Assembly (NCBI GenBank): GCA_031263965.1
Contig: JAISES010000044.1
Coordinates: forward strand, 1 to 18,963
DNA length: 18,963 bases
Origin: Prevotella sp.
GTDB taxonomy: Bacteria > Bacteroidota > Bacteroidia > Bacteroidales > Dysgonomonadaceae
Direction of reading: 5' to 3'
Numbering within the stretch: position 1 is the first letter of the stretch; the number at the start of each line of letters is the position of its first letter. The notes under the pieces are model-generated. The model made no database searches and was not told where the DNA came from. It worked only from the letters and a program-made list of their open reading frames with translations. The position numbers and the translations under genes were made by a program. Below, in pieces: positions 7,349 to 14,711 of this stretch.

Positions 7349-8572
7349 ATGGATATGAAGTATATAGATCTTTTTAATCATCTCAAAAAGATAGAGAATT
7401 ACACAGATAATGAAATAGCAATAGACGATAATCTGGTAATGCGCAACTTTACTTTCGAATCGAATTATCGGTTTATTCTTCCCGGTGGACTGGGGAATAA
7501 TGACGATTATGAATATATACCGGGTCTCCCTCAGGATTATGAGCCGGATGTAATTCAAAGAATGTTGAATAAGAAAGATTCGGAGATAAGTGAAAATATT
7601 AAGTTCCGTTATCATATGATTATGCCTGAAAAGGAACAGAAAGCTAAAGGCATAATATTCATGTTTCACGGATTCAACGAAAAAACATGGTGTAAATACA
7701 TGCCGTGGGCAACATATATTGCCGGAAAAACAGGCAAATCGATTGTGATGTTTCCTATTGCCTTTCATATGAACAGGGCTCCGGCGGCATGGAGTAATAC
7801 ACGGGAGATGTATCGTGTGAGCGAACAAAGAAAAGAGCGCCACCCCGATGTCATTTGCTCAAGCTTGTCGAATGTAGCTATCAGTACGCGATTGCATAAT
7901 AAACCTCAACGGTTTATCTGGTCCGGATTGCAAACCTACTACGATGTGATCGATTTTGTAGAAGCGATGAAGGACGGGCGCCATCCAGCCATCGAACCCG
8001 ATGCCTCAATAGACTTCTTTTCCTACTCTATCGGTACTTTTCTAGGCGAGATACTGATGATGAGCAATAAAGATGGTCATTTTACCAACTCGAAATACGC
8101 TACGTTTTGTGGTGGGGCGGTATTTAACCGTTTGTCTCCGGTATCGAAATTTATACTTGACAGTGAGGCTAATGTAAGCCTGTACTCTTATGTGGTGGAA
8201 CATTTAGAAAGCCATATGAAGCGGGATGAGGTGCTTCGTCATTATATGCATACACACCCTGAAGGCAATAATTTCAGGAGTATGTTGAACTATAGGACAT
8301 TGACCCAAGACCGCGAGGAAATTTTCCGTAAAATGAGCCATCAGTTTTATGCAATTACATTAGCTAAAGACGAAGTCGTTCCTGTCTATGAAGTTATAAA
8401 TACCCTGCAAGGATCTTGCCGGGACGTGCCTGTCAGAATAGAGGTACTGGACTATCCATACCGGTATATACATGAGGATCCATTTCCGGCTTTACCCAAA
8501 ATAGCGGATGAGGTAGACCGCCAGTTCCGCTTCACGTTTGACAAGATTTGCGAGTTTTTTAATGAAGATTGA
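7349..8572 (+). CDS. Alpha/beta-hydrolase-like protein, possibly DUF6051
   Basis: A 407-residue protein with no signal peptide. It shows the order of landmarks expected of an alpha/beta hydrolase: an oxyanion-hole-like HGF at 107-109 (FMFHGFNEKTW), a nucleophile-elbow-like SYSIG with candidate Ser227, a candidate acid Asp341 in LAKDEVVP, and a candidate His375 in YIHEDPFP. The elbow is SxSxG and not the classical GxSxG. The long N-terminal extension (about residues 1-95) and the insert at about 120-200 do not match hydrolases I recognise. The DUF6051 name is from memory and uncertain. The next gene, the aminoacyl-tRNA deacylase, overlaps its end by 11 bp, so translation of the two may be coupled. 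The substrate is unknown. Confidence 0.7.
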   Translation: MDMKYIDLFNHLKKIENYTDNEIAIDDNLVMRNFTFESNYRFILPGGLGNNDDYEYIPGLPQDYEPDVIQRMLNKKDSEISENIKFRYHMIMPEKEQKAKGIIFMFHGFNEKTWCKYMPWATYIAGKTGKSIVMFPIAFHMNRAPAAWSNTREMYRVSEQRKERHPDVICSSLSNVAISTRLHNKPQRFIWSGLQTYYDVIDFVEAMKDGRHPAIEPDASIDFFSYSIGTFLGEILMMSNKDGHFTNSKYATFCGGAVFNRLSPVSKFILDSEANVSLYSYVVEHLESHMKRDEVLRHYMHTHPEGNNFRSMLNYRTLTQDREEIFRKMSHQFYAITLAKDEVVPVYEVINTLQGSCRDVPVRIEVLDYPYRYIHEDPFPALPKIADEVDRQFRFTFDKICEFFNED

Positions 8573-9038
8573 CAAAACAAATGCCATCAGGTTGCTGGAT
8601 AAGCAAAAAATAAAGTATAACCTGATACCTTATGACGTTGACGAAAACGACTTGAGTGCGGTTCATGTAGCGGAACAGCTTAATGAATCAGTGGATCGGG
8701 TATTTAAAACGTTGGTTTTGAAAGGTGATAAATCGGGCTATTTTATTTGTATTATACCCGGAGCTAAAGAGCTGAACCTGAAAACCGCAGCTAAAGTATC
8801 CGGAAATAAGAACTGCGATATGATTCCGATGAAAGATCTATTGGCCGTAACAGGTTATATCAGAGGAGCTTGTTCTCCCATTGGAATGAAAAAACAATAC
8901 CCCTCGTATATTGACAAAACGGTTGAAAAACATGCATCTATATATGTAAGTGCGGGTAAGAGAGGTTTACAAATACAAATAAAAACTCAAGATTTGTTTC
9001 AAATTGTCAATTTTAAAGTTGAAAACTTAACAGAATAG
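8562..9038 (+). CDS. ybaK: YbaK/EbsC-type aminoacyl-tRNA deacylase
   Basis: A 158-residue protein of the YbaK family, which hydrolyses wrongly charged tRNA, typically Cys-tRNA(Pro), as a trans-editing factor. Seen here: the early DKQKIKYNLIPYDVDE block (about residues 13-28), VFKTLVLKGD (47-56) with the conserved catalytic Lys49, the ELNLKTAAK helix, and GYIRGACSPIGMKKQYPSYID, the conserved Gly/Ser/Pro loop of the family. The start at 8562 is chosen because it gives the standard N-terminus (MKIDKTNAIRLLDKQ). A further upstream start at 8538 would add eight residues lying within the preceding gene. The gene overlaps that hydrolase gene by 11 bp. A gap of 164 bp with promoter-like motifs separates it from the oxidoreductase operon, so it is probably the last gene of the recO transcript. 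Confidence 0.92.
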   Translation: MKIDKTNAIRLLDKQKIKYNLIPYDVDENDLSAVHVAEQLNESVDRVFKTLVLKGDKSGYFICIIPGAKELNLKTAAKVSGNKNCDMIPMKDLLAVTGYIRGACSPIGMKKQYPSYIDKTVEKHASIYVSAGKRGLQIQIKTQDLFQIVNFKVENLTE

Positions 9039-9112
9039 CTGTTTTTATTGCAAATATCTGATATTCAGCGAATAACAGTTCAAAAACATGTTTAAAGACA
9101 TATTTTTTTCAA

Positions 9113-9120
9113 TATCTTTG
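9113..9120 (+). promoter_or_regulatory. Candidate distal -7 element, oxidoreductase operon
   Basis: TATCTTTG is an exact TAnnTTTG match, 82 bp before the start codon at 9203. A TTTA at 9091-9094 sits 18 bp upstream as a weak -33 candidate. Confidence 0.45.
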
Positions 9121-9155
9121 TTACTAAAAGAAGAAGGAATAAAAATAAATACCTA

Positions 9156-9163
9156 TACCTTTG
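9156..9163 (+). promoter_or_regulatory. Candidate proximal -7 element, oxidoreductase operon
   Basis: TACCTTTG is a second exact TAnnTTTG match, 43 bp downstream of the first and 39 bp before the start codon. Either or both could drive the operon. Confidence 0.45.
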
Positions 9164-9202
9164 TGTCCGGAGATCATTCTACTAAAAAAACAGTAAATCG
9201 AA

Positions 9203-9433
9203 ATGGCCAGAGTAAAAGGAACAGTTGTTGTAAATGAAGAACGGTGCAAGGGATGTAATTTATGTATAGTATCGTGCCCTTGCGACGTCCTCGAATTGCA
9301 GCCTCGTAATGTAAATAGTAAAGGCTACCATTATGCTTACATGAAAAATCCGGACGCTTGCATTGGTTGCGCCAATTGCGGATATGTATGTCCTGACGGA
9401 TGCCTTACCGTTTATAAGAAAAAAATCGTATAG
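9203..9433 (+). CDS. 2-oxoacid:ferredoxin oxidoreductase, ferredoxin-like delta subunit
   Basis: A 76-residue protein with two complete [4Fe-4S] motifs of the CxxCxxCxxxC type: Cys15, 18, 21 and 25, and Cys53, 56, 59 and 63, each followed by Pro. It is an 8Fe ferredoxin-like subunit that passes electrons from the thiamine-diphosphate site of the alpha/beta subunits to external ferredoxin in the cytoplasm. It is the first gene of a delta-alpha-beta-gamma operon, the arrangement of the 2-oxoglutarate and 2-oxoisovalerate types. The start ATG gives the standard N-terminus (MARVKGTVVVNEERCKGC). The alpha gene follows after 58 bp. Which 2-oxoacid is used cannot be decided from this subunit. Confidence 0.93.
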   Translation: MARVKGTVVVNEERCKGCNLCIVSCPCDVLELQPRNVNSKGYHYAYMKNPDACIGCANCGYVCPDGCLTVYKKKIV

Positions 9434-9491
9434 TCTACGCGGGTTATCTTATCGAAAAAAGGATGATTCGTTTTTAATCAATCAAAAGCTT

Positions 9492-10574
9492 ATGTCAGAA
9501 GAAATATTTTTAATGAAGGGCAACGAAGCCATAGCTCATGCTGCAATCAGGTATGGAGCCGATGGATACTTCGGCTATCCCATTACTCCGCAGTCGGAGA
9601 TATTAGAGACGTTGATGAGCGAAGCCCCATGGAAAACAACGGGTATGGTTGTTCTTCAGGCCGAAAGCGAAACGGCGTCCGTCAATATGGTGTACGGTGG
9701 CGCCGGTTGCGGAAAAGCAGTTATGACTACATCGTCGAGTCCGGGCATAAGCCTTATGCTCGAGGGTGTATCCTATATAGCTGCCGGTGAATTGCCATGC
9801 CTGCTTGTAAATGTAATGCGCGGCGGTCCCGGACTAGGTACGATACAGCCCTCCCAGGCCGACTACTTTCAGGCAGTGAAGGGTGGCGGCCACGGCGATT
9901 ATAAATTGATAACATTAGCTCCCGGTTCGGTGCAGGAAATGTCCGATTTTGTGGTGCTGGGATTTGACCTGGCTTTCAAATATCAAACTCCGGTAATGAT
10001 TCTTACCGATGGCGTAATAGGGCAGATGATGGAAAAAGTGAAGCTGCCGGCTTACAGGCGTAGAAGAACAGATGCTGAAATAAGGGAGCAATGCCCTTGG
10101 GCTACCTTGGGGAAACCGGAGGGCAGAAAACCTAATATCATCACGACTCTTGAACTGGATTCCCAGAAAATGGAGATAAATAATCTTCGTTTGCAAGCTA
10201 AATACAAAAAGATAGAAAGCGAATTATGCATGCATCAGGAAATGAACTGTGAAGATGCAGACTATATATTAGTGGCTTTTGGCTCGGCTGCCCGCTTGTG
10301 CCAGAAAGCTATGGAACTGGCCCGTGCGAAAGGAATAAAAGTAGGCCTTATCCGTCCTGTTACCCTTTGGCCATTTCCTTCTAAAGAAATTGATAAATAT
10401 TCATCCGAAATAAAAGGTATACTTACTGTGGAACTGAATGCCGGACAAATGGTTGAGGATGTCCGTCTCTCTGTAAGCGGAAAAGTAAGGGTTGAACATT
10501 ACGGACGTATGGGTGGTATTGTGCCTACTCCTTCGGAAATAGTTGATGCTCTTGAGAATAAATTCGGTTTATAA
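9492..10574 (+). CDS. vorB: 2-oxoacid:ferredoxin oxidoreductase alpha subunit (VorB-like)
   Basis: A 360-residue alpha subunit. It holds the pyrimidine-binding face for thiamine diphosphate together with the beta subunit, and it converts a 2-oxoacid plus CoA to acyl-CoA, CO2 and reduced ferredoxin. Seen: MKGNEAIAHAAIRYGADGYFGYPITPQSE near the N-terminus, split here as a GNEAIAHAA helix and a YPITPQSE loop; the ESETASVNMVYGGAGCGKAVMTTSSSPGISLM segment, including the GxxxxTxTSSPG-like loop; and a C-terminal transketolase-like domain beginning near FGSAARL. The start at 9492 is chosen because an in-frame extension to 9363 would overlap the delta gene and has no family similarity. The closest remembered annotation is VorB (3-methyl-2-oxobutanoate, branched-chain); a 2-oxoglutarate enzyme is the main alternative. 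The beta gene follows only after a 230-bp gap holding a repeat. Confidence 0.9.
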   Translation: MSEEIFLMKGNEAIAHAAIRYGADGYFGYPITPQSEILETLMSEAPWKTTGMVVLQAESETASVNMVYGGAGCGKAVMTTSSSPGISLMLEGVSYIAAGELPCLLVNVMRGGPGLGTIQPSQADYFQAVKGGGHGDYKLITLAPGSVQEMSDFVVLGFDLAFKYQTPVMILTDGVIGQMMEKVKLPAYRRRRTDAEIREQCPWATLGKPEGRKPNIITTLELDSQKMEINNLRLQAKYKKIESELCMHQEMNCEDADYILVAFGSAARLCQKAMELARAKGIKVGLIRPVTLWPFPSKEIDKYSSEIKGILTVELNAGQMVEDVRLSVSGKVRVEHYGRMGGIVPTPSEIVDALENKFGL

Positions 10575-10804
10575 TGAGGCCGTAATGTAAAATTCAAAGT
10601 TTAATAAACATTATATAGAATAAATGTATATGGCTGTCATTTATAGCAAATTAACCACGGAGTTTCACGGAGTAGAAAAATCACGGAGTACATAGTGTAA
10701 CTCCGTGAAATTAAACTCTGTGTGGCTCCGTGGTTAAAAATATATACTGTGAGTGCCTGTAAGCCAATAAGATAATACTCTTTTAAATATAAACTCTAAA
10801 AATT
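10575..10804. other. Unusual 230-bp gap inside the oxidoreductase operon
   Basis: There is no gene. The gap holds the 87-bp palindromic repeat at 10651-10737 flanked by AT-rich sequence. The operon's other gaps are 58 bp or less, so the repeat probably arrived here as an insertion. Confidence 0.75.
10651..10737. repeat. Palindromic repeat built from CACGGAG motifs
   Basis: The outer arms TTAACCACGGAG (10651-10662) and CTCCGTGGTTAA (10726-10737) pair perfectly over 12 bp. Inside, TCACGGAGTACA (10681-10692) pairs with TGTAACTCCGTGA (10696-10708) with one bulge. CACGGAG occurs three times in the left half (10656, 10666 and 10682), and its complement or a variant recurs in the right half. This resembles dispersed palindromic repeats of the REP type seen in many environmental bacteria. 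No transposase of the IS200/REP type is in the window. Confidence 0.85.
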
Positions 10805-11563
10805 ATGAGCGCAAATATAATAGATCCGGCCAATCTCGTATATGCCAAGCCGGAATTGATGAACGATACCGAGATGCACTATTGCCCGGGTTGTTCTCAT
10901 GGAGTTGTTCACAAAATTATAGCAGAGATTGTGGACGAGATGGGGCTTAAAGAAAAAACAATAGGGATCGCTCCCGTAGGATGTGGTGTATTTGCATACA
11001 GCTATATTGATATCGACTGGCAGGAAGCTGCACACGGGCGTGCGCCGGCTGTAGCTACGGCTGTAAAGCGGTTGAATCCCGAAAAAATGGTTTTTACATA
11101 TCAGGGAGACGGCGATTTGGCTGCAATTGGTACAGGTGAAACTATACATGCCGCCAATAGGGGTGAGAATATAGCGATTGTTTTCATCAATAATGGTATA
11201 TATGGTATGACCGGCGGACAAATGGCTCCTACTACCCTCGATGGAATGAAGACTTCTACCACACCTGACGGACGAAATATTCACGAGAATGGAAATCCTC
11301 TCAAGATATTAGATCTGCTGGCCCTACTGGATGGAGTTTGCTTAGCTACCCGCCAGAGCGTACATACAGCCGCCGCCGTGAAAAAAGCGAAGCGTATGAT
11401 CAGGAAAGCCTTTGAGAATGCTATGGAGAATAAAGGCACGTCTATTGTCGAAATAGTATCCACATGTAGTTCAGGGTGGAAAATGACTCCTGCCGGTTCC
11501 AACGATTGGATGGCGGAGAATATGTTTCCTGTATATCCGATGGGAGATTTGAAAAATATTTAA
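10805..11563 (+). CDS. 2-oxoacid:ferredoxin oxidoreductase beta subunit (ThDP-binding)
   Basis: A 252-residue beta subunit, the half that binds the diphosphate of thiamine diphosphate and Mg2+. The metal/diphosphate motif is GDGDLAAIGTGE followed, after a suitable spacing, by FINNGIYGMTGGQ, where GDGD and the NNxxYGMTG residues are the classical ligands. The N-terminal YCPGCSHG stretch is the conserved Cys-rich loop of the family. Length and motif order match the 2-oxoisovalerate/2-oxoglutarate type. The start ATG follows the intergenic palindrome by 67 bp, and the gamma gene begins 10 bp after the stop. Because of the repeat insertion, its expression relative to alpha may depend on read-through of that hairpin; this is inference. 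Confidence 0.92.
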   Translation: MSANIIDPANLVYAKPELMNDTEMHYCPGCSHGVVHKIIAEIVDEMGLKEKTIGIAPVGCGVFAYSYIDIDWQEAAHGRAPAVATAVKRLNPEKMVFTYQGDGDLAAIGTGETIHAANRGENIAIVFINNGIYGMTGGQMAPTTLDGMKTSTTPDGRNIHENGNPLKILDLLALLDGVCLATRQSVHTAAAVKKAKRMIRKAFENAMENKGTSIVEIVSTCSSGWKMTPAGSNDWMAENMFPVYPMGDLKNI

Positions 11564-11573
11564 ACATAGAAAC

Positions 11574-12128
11574 ATGACACAAGAAATAATTATCGCAGGC
11601 TTTGGTGGACAAGGAGTACTCTCGATGGGCAAAATATTGGCTTATTCCGGCCTGATGGAAGATAAGGAAGTATCATGGTTTCCCTCATATGGACCGGAGC
11701 AGCGCGGCGGCACAGCCAATGTTACAGTTATACTGAGCGACACGACAATCAGTTCGCCCATTGTGAACGAATATGATATAGCTATCATTCTTAATCAGCC
11801 CTCTTTAGATAAATTTGAACCGCATGTAAAATCCGGAGGAATATTAATATATGATCCGAATGGTTTTAAACATCCGCCAACAAGAACGGATATCTGTATC
11901 TACAAAATAAATGCAGTGGATACTGCCACCGAAATGAAGAATCCAAAAGCATTCAATATGATTGTATTGGGCGGCCTTCTAAAAGTTTGCCCGATGGTAA
12001 AAATGGAGAATGTAATGTTAGGGCTTAAAAAGTCTTTGCCGGAACGTCATCATGGCTTATTGCCGATGAATGAGCAGGCTATCCATAAAGGCATGGAGAT
12101 AATACAGGAAATGCAAAAGCCCGGTTAA
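11574..12128 (+). CDS. 2-oxoacid:ferredoxin oxidoreductase gamma subunit
   Basis: A 184-residue gamma subunit with the diagnostic N-terminus IIAGFGGQGVLSMGKILAYSG (the GxGGQGV motif, about residues 7-14, then the helix) and the SYGPEQRGGTANVTV segment (about 38-52). In homologues this domain contacts CoA and completes the active complex. It is 10 bp downstream of the beta gene and is the last gene of the operon. It is followed by a strong stem-loop and converges on gldN, whose coding end is 78 bp away. Together with delta, alpha and beta the set is complete, so the enzyme should be functional. It would link branched-chain 2-oxoacid (or 2-oxoglutarate) breakdown or synthesis to the ferredoxin pool under anaerobic conditions. 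Confidence 0.93.
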   Translation: MTQEIIIAGFGGQGVLSMGKILAYSGLMEDKEVSWFPSYGPEQRGGTANVTVILSDTTISSPIVNEYDIAIILNQPSLDKFEPHVKSGGILIYDPNGFKHPPTRTDICIYKINAVDTATEMKNPKAFNMIVLGGLLKVCPMVKMENVMLGLKKSLPERHHGLLPMNEQAIHKGMEIIQEMQKPG

Positions 12129-12149
12129 CCGCAATCAGAGCATAAAATG

Positions 12150-12188
12150 AAAGAGGCTGTGTCAAAAATTCTTTTACACAGCCTCTTT
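12150..12188. terminator. Bidirectional terminator between converging operons
   Basis: A perfect 13-bp stem, AAAGAGGCTGTGT (12150-12162) with ACACAGCCTCTTT (12176-12188), encloses a 13-nt loop. A-rich and T-rich flanks give a U-tract on either strand. It lies between the stop codons of the oxidoreductase gamma gene and gldN. The GAGGCTGT core resembles repeat family B. Confidence 0.88.
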
Positions 12189-12206
12189 CTATATTAAAAA
12201 GATTGT

Positions 12207-13079
12207 TTAATCTTCGTGATGTGCAATAGCAACCGCATCGAATCTGGATTGTACGTAATCTAATTCTTTTTCTATGCGCGCGCGTTCTTTATCCAAACTT
12301 TCAGTTGTGGTAAAATACTGCGATAAGTTTCTCATTCCCACCTGATAAATACTACCTTTGTAATATCTGTTTCTGAAGATGTCGAATATTGAAGCGTTGG
12401 TTAAAACCGGAGTCACATTCGTTATTGCCACCGGAGAAATTGCCCTGGCCAGATATACGCTTATGTCATCAAAATTGATCCAGAATATAGGGAAGGTTCT
12501 TCCTCTATCGCATATAACAGGGCATATAGCCACAACGCGTACATCTCCCTTTCCGGTTTTGATATCGTAATACCATCTCTCTTTTACAAAGTAACTTACA
12601 ATATTGGCTTTGGCTATATCTTCCTGTGTAACCGACACAGTCCGGTTGTCTACGACTGCATACGCAATCTTATTTTCAAACAGAACTTCTCTGATATCGC
12701 GTTCGCTGTTTTCATTAAAATCAGGTTGATCTTCGTATTTATACGCCTTGATTGTATTGTCAGCCAACAAATTGATAATCAATGAAAATAAATTCACTCT
12801 TGTGTCTGTCGATACAGTAGGGTAGAAGAGTGTTTCGTTACCCTCTATATTGGGTACATCCCTGTATATATCTCTTTTCCATGTTGCAGAATAATAATTA
12901 TTCATCGAATTTTCCGTCAGGAACAATTCTCTTGAAGATATACTCGTTACCATGTCTTCCGCTGTATTGGTAACAGTGCCTCCTCTCATCATCCGATGAC
13001 TGTTATCCGCCGAGTTTTGTGCTAAAAGCGAACCTGTTATCATCAGTCCACTGAACAGTAATGAAATCACATATTTCAT
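12207..13079 (-). CDS. gldN: Type IX secretion ring protein GldN/PorN
   Basis: A 290-residue periplasmic protein. The signal peptide is at residues 1-20 (hydrophobic ISLLFSGLMITGSLLA, cleavage before Gln21). The mature part matches GldN/PorN: the RDIYRDVPNIEGNETLFYP segment (about 69-87), the KAYKYEDQPDF region, WYYDIKTGKGDVRVVAICPV (about 170-189) and YKGSIYQVGMRN near the C-terminus. In the family this protein binds GldK to form the large ring under the outer membrane and contacts the periplasmic arms of GldM. It is the last gene of the gldKLMN operon, 22 bp after gldM, and ends at the shared terminator. The charged C-terminal helix (about 258-283) is typical. There is no sign of truncation. 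Confidence 0.95.
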   Translation of the reverse strand: MKYVISLLFSGLMITGSLLAQNSADNSHRMMRGGTVTNTAEDMVTSISSRELFLTENSMNNYYSATWKRDIYRDVPNIEGNETLFYPTVSTDTRVNLFSLIINLLADNTIKAYKYEDQPDFNENSERDIREVLFENKIAYAVVDNRTVSVTQEDIAKANIVSYFVKERWYYDIKTGKGDVRVVAICPVICDRGRTFPIFWINFDDISVYLARAISPVAITNVTPVLTNASIFDIFRNRYYKGSIYQVGMRNLSQYFTTTESLDKERARIEKELDYVQSRFDAVAIAHHED

Positions 13080-13101
13080 AGTAGTCGTATTTTGTGTTAG
13101 T

Positions 13102-14670
13102 TTAAATAATTCTTATTATCATCGCATTGAGTTCCCGCTCTATTCCATCGGGGCCCCTTACTTTTATTTTACCTATAATTAATTCTTTACCGCGTGTAAG
13201 TCCTCGCATTTGCTCTTTTTGCCTTTCTGTAAAGTTGCTTCCTGCCGATATTTCTTCAGTCCGGTTGTTCATAGCATCTAACGATATGGTAGAGAAGCCT
13301 GTTACGGTAAAAGGAATATTCAAAATTCCATCATCAATAGCAGCTTTCAGATTGCTGGCGCCAAGAAGAACCGAACGGGCTAAATTACCCCTTTTAAATA
13401 TTTTCGGATTGTTGTTCGCATCCCGGTACTCTATATAAGGTGAAGGATCGGGCAATGCGCGTATCCTGAATTCTTTCTGCGCTATCGGGCGCATTGTGCC
13501 GTTCATCCTGGCAGATACCGAAATAACAAATTTCTGTCCTATTTGTGAGGTGGAAGGTGTTGCAGTCCAGGTGCTTCCCGAAGCCGTTAACGATCCCCCG
13601 CTTACAACAGCCGCTACAACATCCTGATTGGGAACTCCCGGTACAGATATACTGATCGGATTCTGATATCCGGCATAAACAACATCCATGAGTAACGGAG
13701 CTATTGTAGCCATCGGTTCCATGACAGTAAATTCGTCTGTAAATTCGCGTTTGAACGGTGTTCCGTCACGGCCCATAACTTCAATAAATCCACTGAATTT
13801 ATTAAGTCCCCTGCTTCCTGTTGTTTCAAATAAGCCGTTTTTTTCATATGGCAACTCTTTGCCGTTGATGACTATACGCGGACGCTGGGTAGTGTCTACC
13901 GCTGCCAGTATTATTTCGGCGCGATATGGCGTGCCCTGCATTACAAATTTGGACTGAGGAACAACAAACGCACTCAACTGGTTTACCCTGACGTCTTTCA
14001 GGTCTATATTCTTGACCAGATCGTTGAGGACTTCACCTTCTGCCTGTTTAATATTGACCTGTAACTCGGTTAAGTAAGTTATGGCGGCAACACTCGGCAT
14101 GTTTTCAAAAGAAGACAGAACCCATGATTTACCTTCTTTTTTAGCTTTTCTTGATGGTTCAGTCGATAAAGTATTCCGTACAATATTTTTCTTGGCCTCG
14201 TCCGGAATCTGCGCTATCATTGTTTCTCTGTAGCTGTCCAGTGATTTCTTCAGGTTTTCTCCCTGATACCCGCCCTCCGGGGCTATCATAATATCGGTCG
14301 AAGCATTTAGATTATCTTTCGATTTTAAATTATTTAAGTCGGCTTCTTTGCCATCGCTCTCTTTCGCAATTTCCAATTTCAGATATTCTATATAATCGAA
14401 AAGAGAATCCGTTTTGCTTTTTATATTCAGAGCCCGGTTATAAGAGTCCCGCGTTTTTTCAGGATTACCTCCGTACGAAGCATCGATGTCTGAATAAATT
14501 TGTTTATTACGTTCATCTGCGACTTTTATAGATTCCTGAAGATTCTCATTTACCAAGTCAAAACCATCCAACACTTCTGTAGGAACATTTAAAGCCAGCA
14601 TTGCAATAAAGACCAGATACATCAGATTAATCATCTTCTGTCTTGTTAATTGCCCCCTACTTAAAGCCAT
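13102..14670 (-). CDS. gldM: Type IX secretion motor arm GldM/PorM
   Basis: A 522-residue inner-membrane protein with a single N-terminal transmembrane helix (about residues 13-29, MINLMYLVFIAMLALNV) preceded by a short basic cytoplasmic tail, and a long periplasmic part. Right after the helix comes VLDGFDLVNENL, typical of the family. The periplasmic part begins helical (about 35-220) and continues as beta-rich domains ending in RELNAMIIRII. In known systems GldM dimers cross the periplasm from the GldL pentamer to the GldK/GldN ring and transmit proton-driven rotation. Length matches GldM/PorM (about 510-520). The gene begins 41 bp after gldL and is followed by gldN after 22 bp. Confidence 0.96.
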   Translation of the reverse strand: MALSRGQLTRQKMINLMYLVFIAMLALNVPTEVLDGFDLVNENLQESIKVADERNKQIYSDIDASYGGNPEKTRDSYNRALNIKSKTDSLFDYIEYLKLEIAKESDGKEADLNNLKSKDNLNASTDIMIAPEGGYQGENLKKSLDSYRETMIAQIPDEAKKNIVRNTLSTEPSRKAKKEGKSWVLSSFENMPSVAAITYLTELQVNIKQAEGEVLNDLVKNIDLKDVRVNQLSAFVVPQSKFVMQGTPYRAEIILAAVDTTQRPRIVINGKELPYEKNGLFETTGSRGLNKFSGFIEVMGRDGTPFKREFTDEFTVMEPMATIAPLLMDVVYAGYQNPISISVPGVPNQDVVAAVVSGGSLTASGSTWTATPSTSQIGQKFVISVSARMNGTMRPIAQKEFRIRALPDPSPYIEYRDANNNPKIFKRGNLARSVLLGASNLKAAIDDGILNIPFTVTGFSTISLDAMNNRTEEISAGSNFTERQKEQMRGLTRGKELIIGKIKVRGPDGIERELNAMIIRII

Positions 14671-14711
14671 TTGTTATTCCTTTTTTAGTTTTTAAATTAT
14701 TTTCTTTCTCT

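Noticed and set aside
7319..7843. Minus-strand open frame of 174 codons opposite the alpha/beta-hydrolase-like gene
   Set aside because: It is antisense to a gene with a good family-like protein and shows no recognisable motif; it is a shadow of the real reading frame.
9363..9491. N-terminal extension of the oxidoreductase alpha subunit
   Set aside because: It overlaps the delta subunit gene and its residues do not resemble the family; the ATG at 9492 gives the normal N-terminus.
10651..10737. Riboswitch or simple terminator between alpha and beta subunit genes
   Set aside because: The repeated CACGGAG units and long arms fit a dispersed palindrome better; no U-tract follows the stem as in an intrinsic terminator, and no known riboswitch core was recognised.
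10796..11284. Minus-strand open frame of 162 codons opposite the beta subunit gene
   Set aside because: It lies antisense to clear thiamine-diphosphate-binding motifs; it is a shadow.
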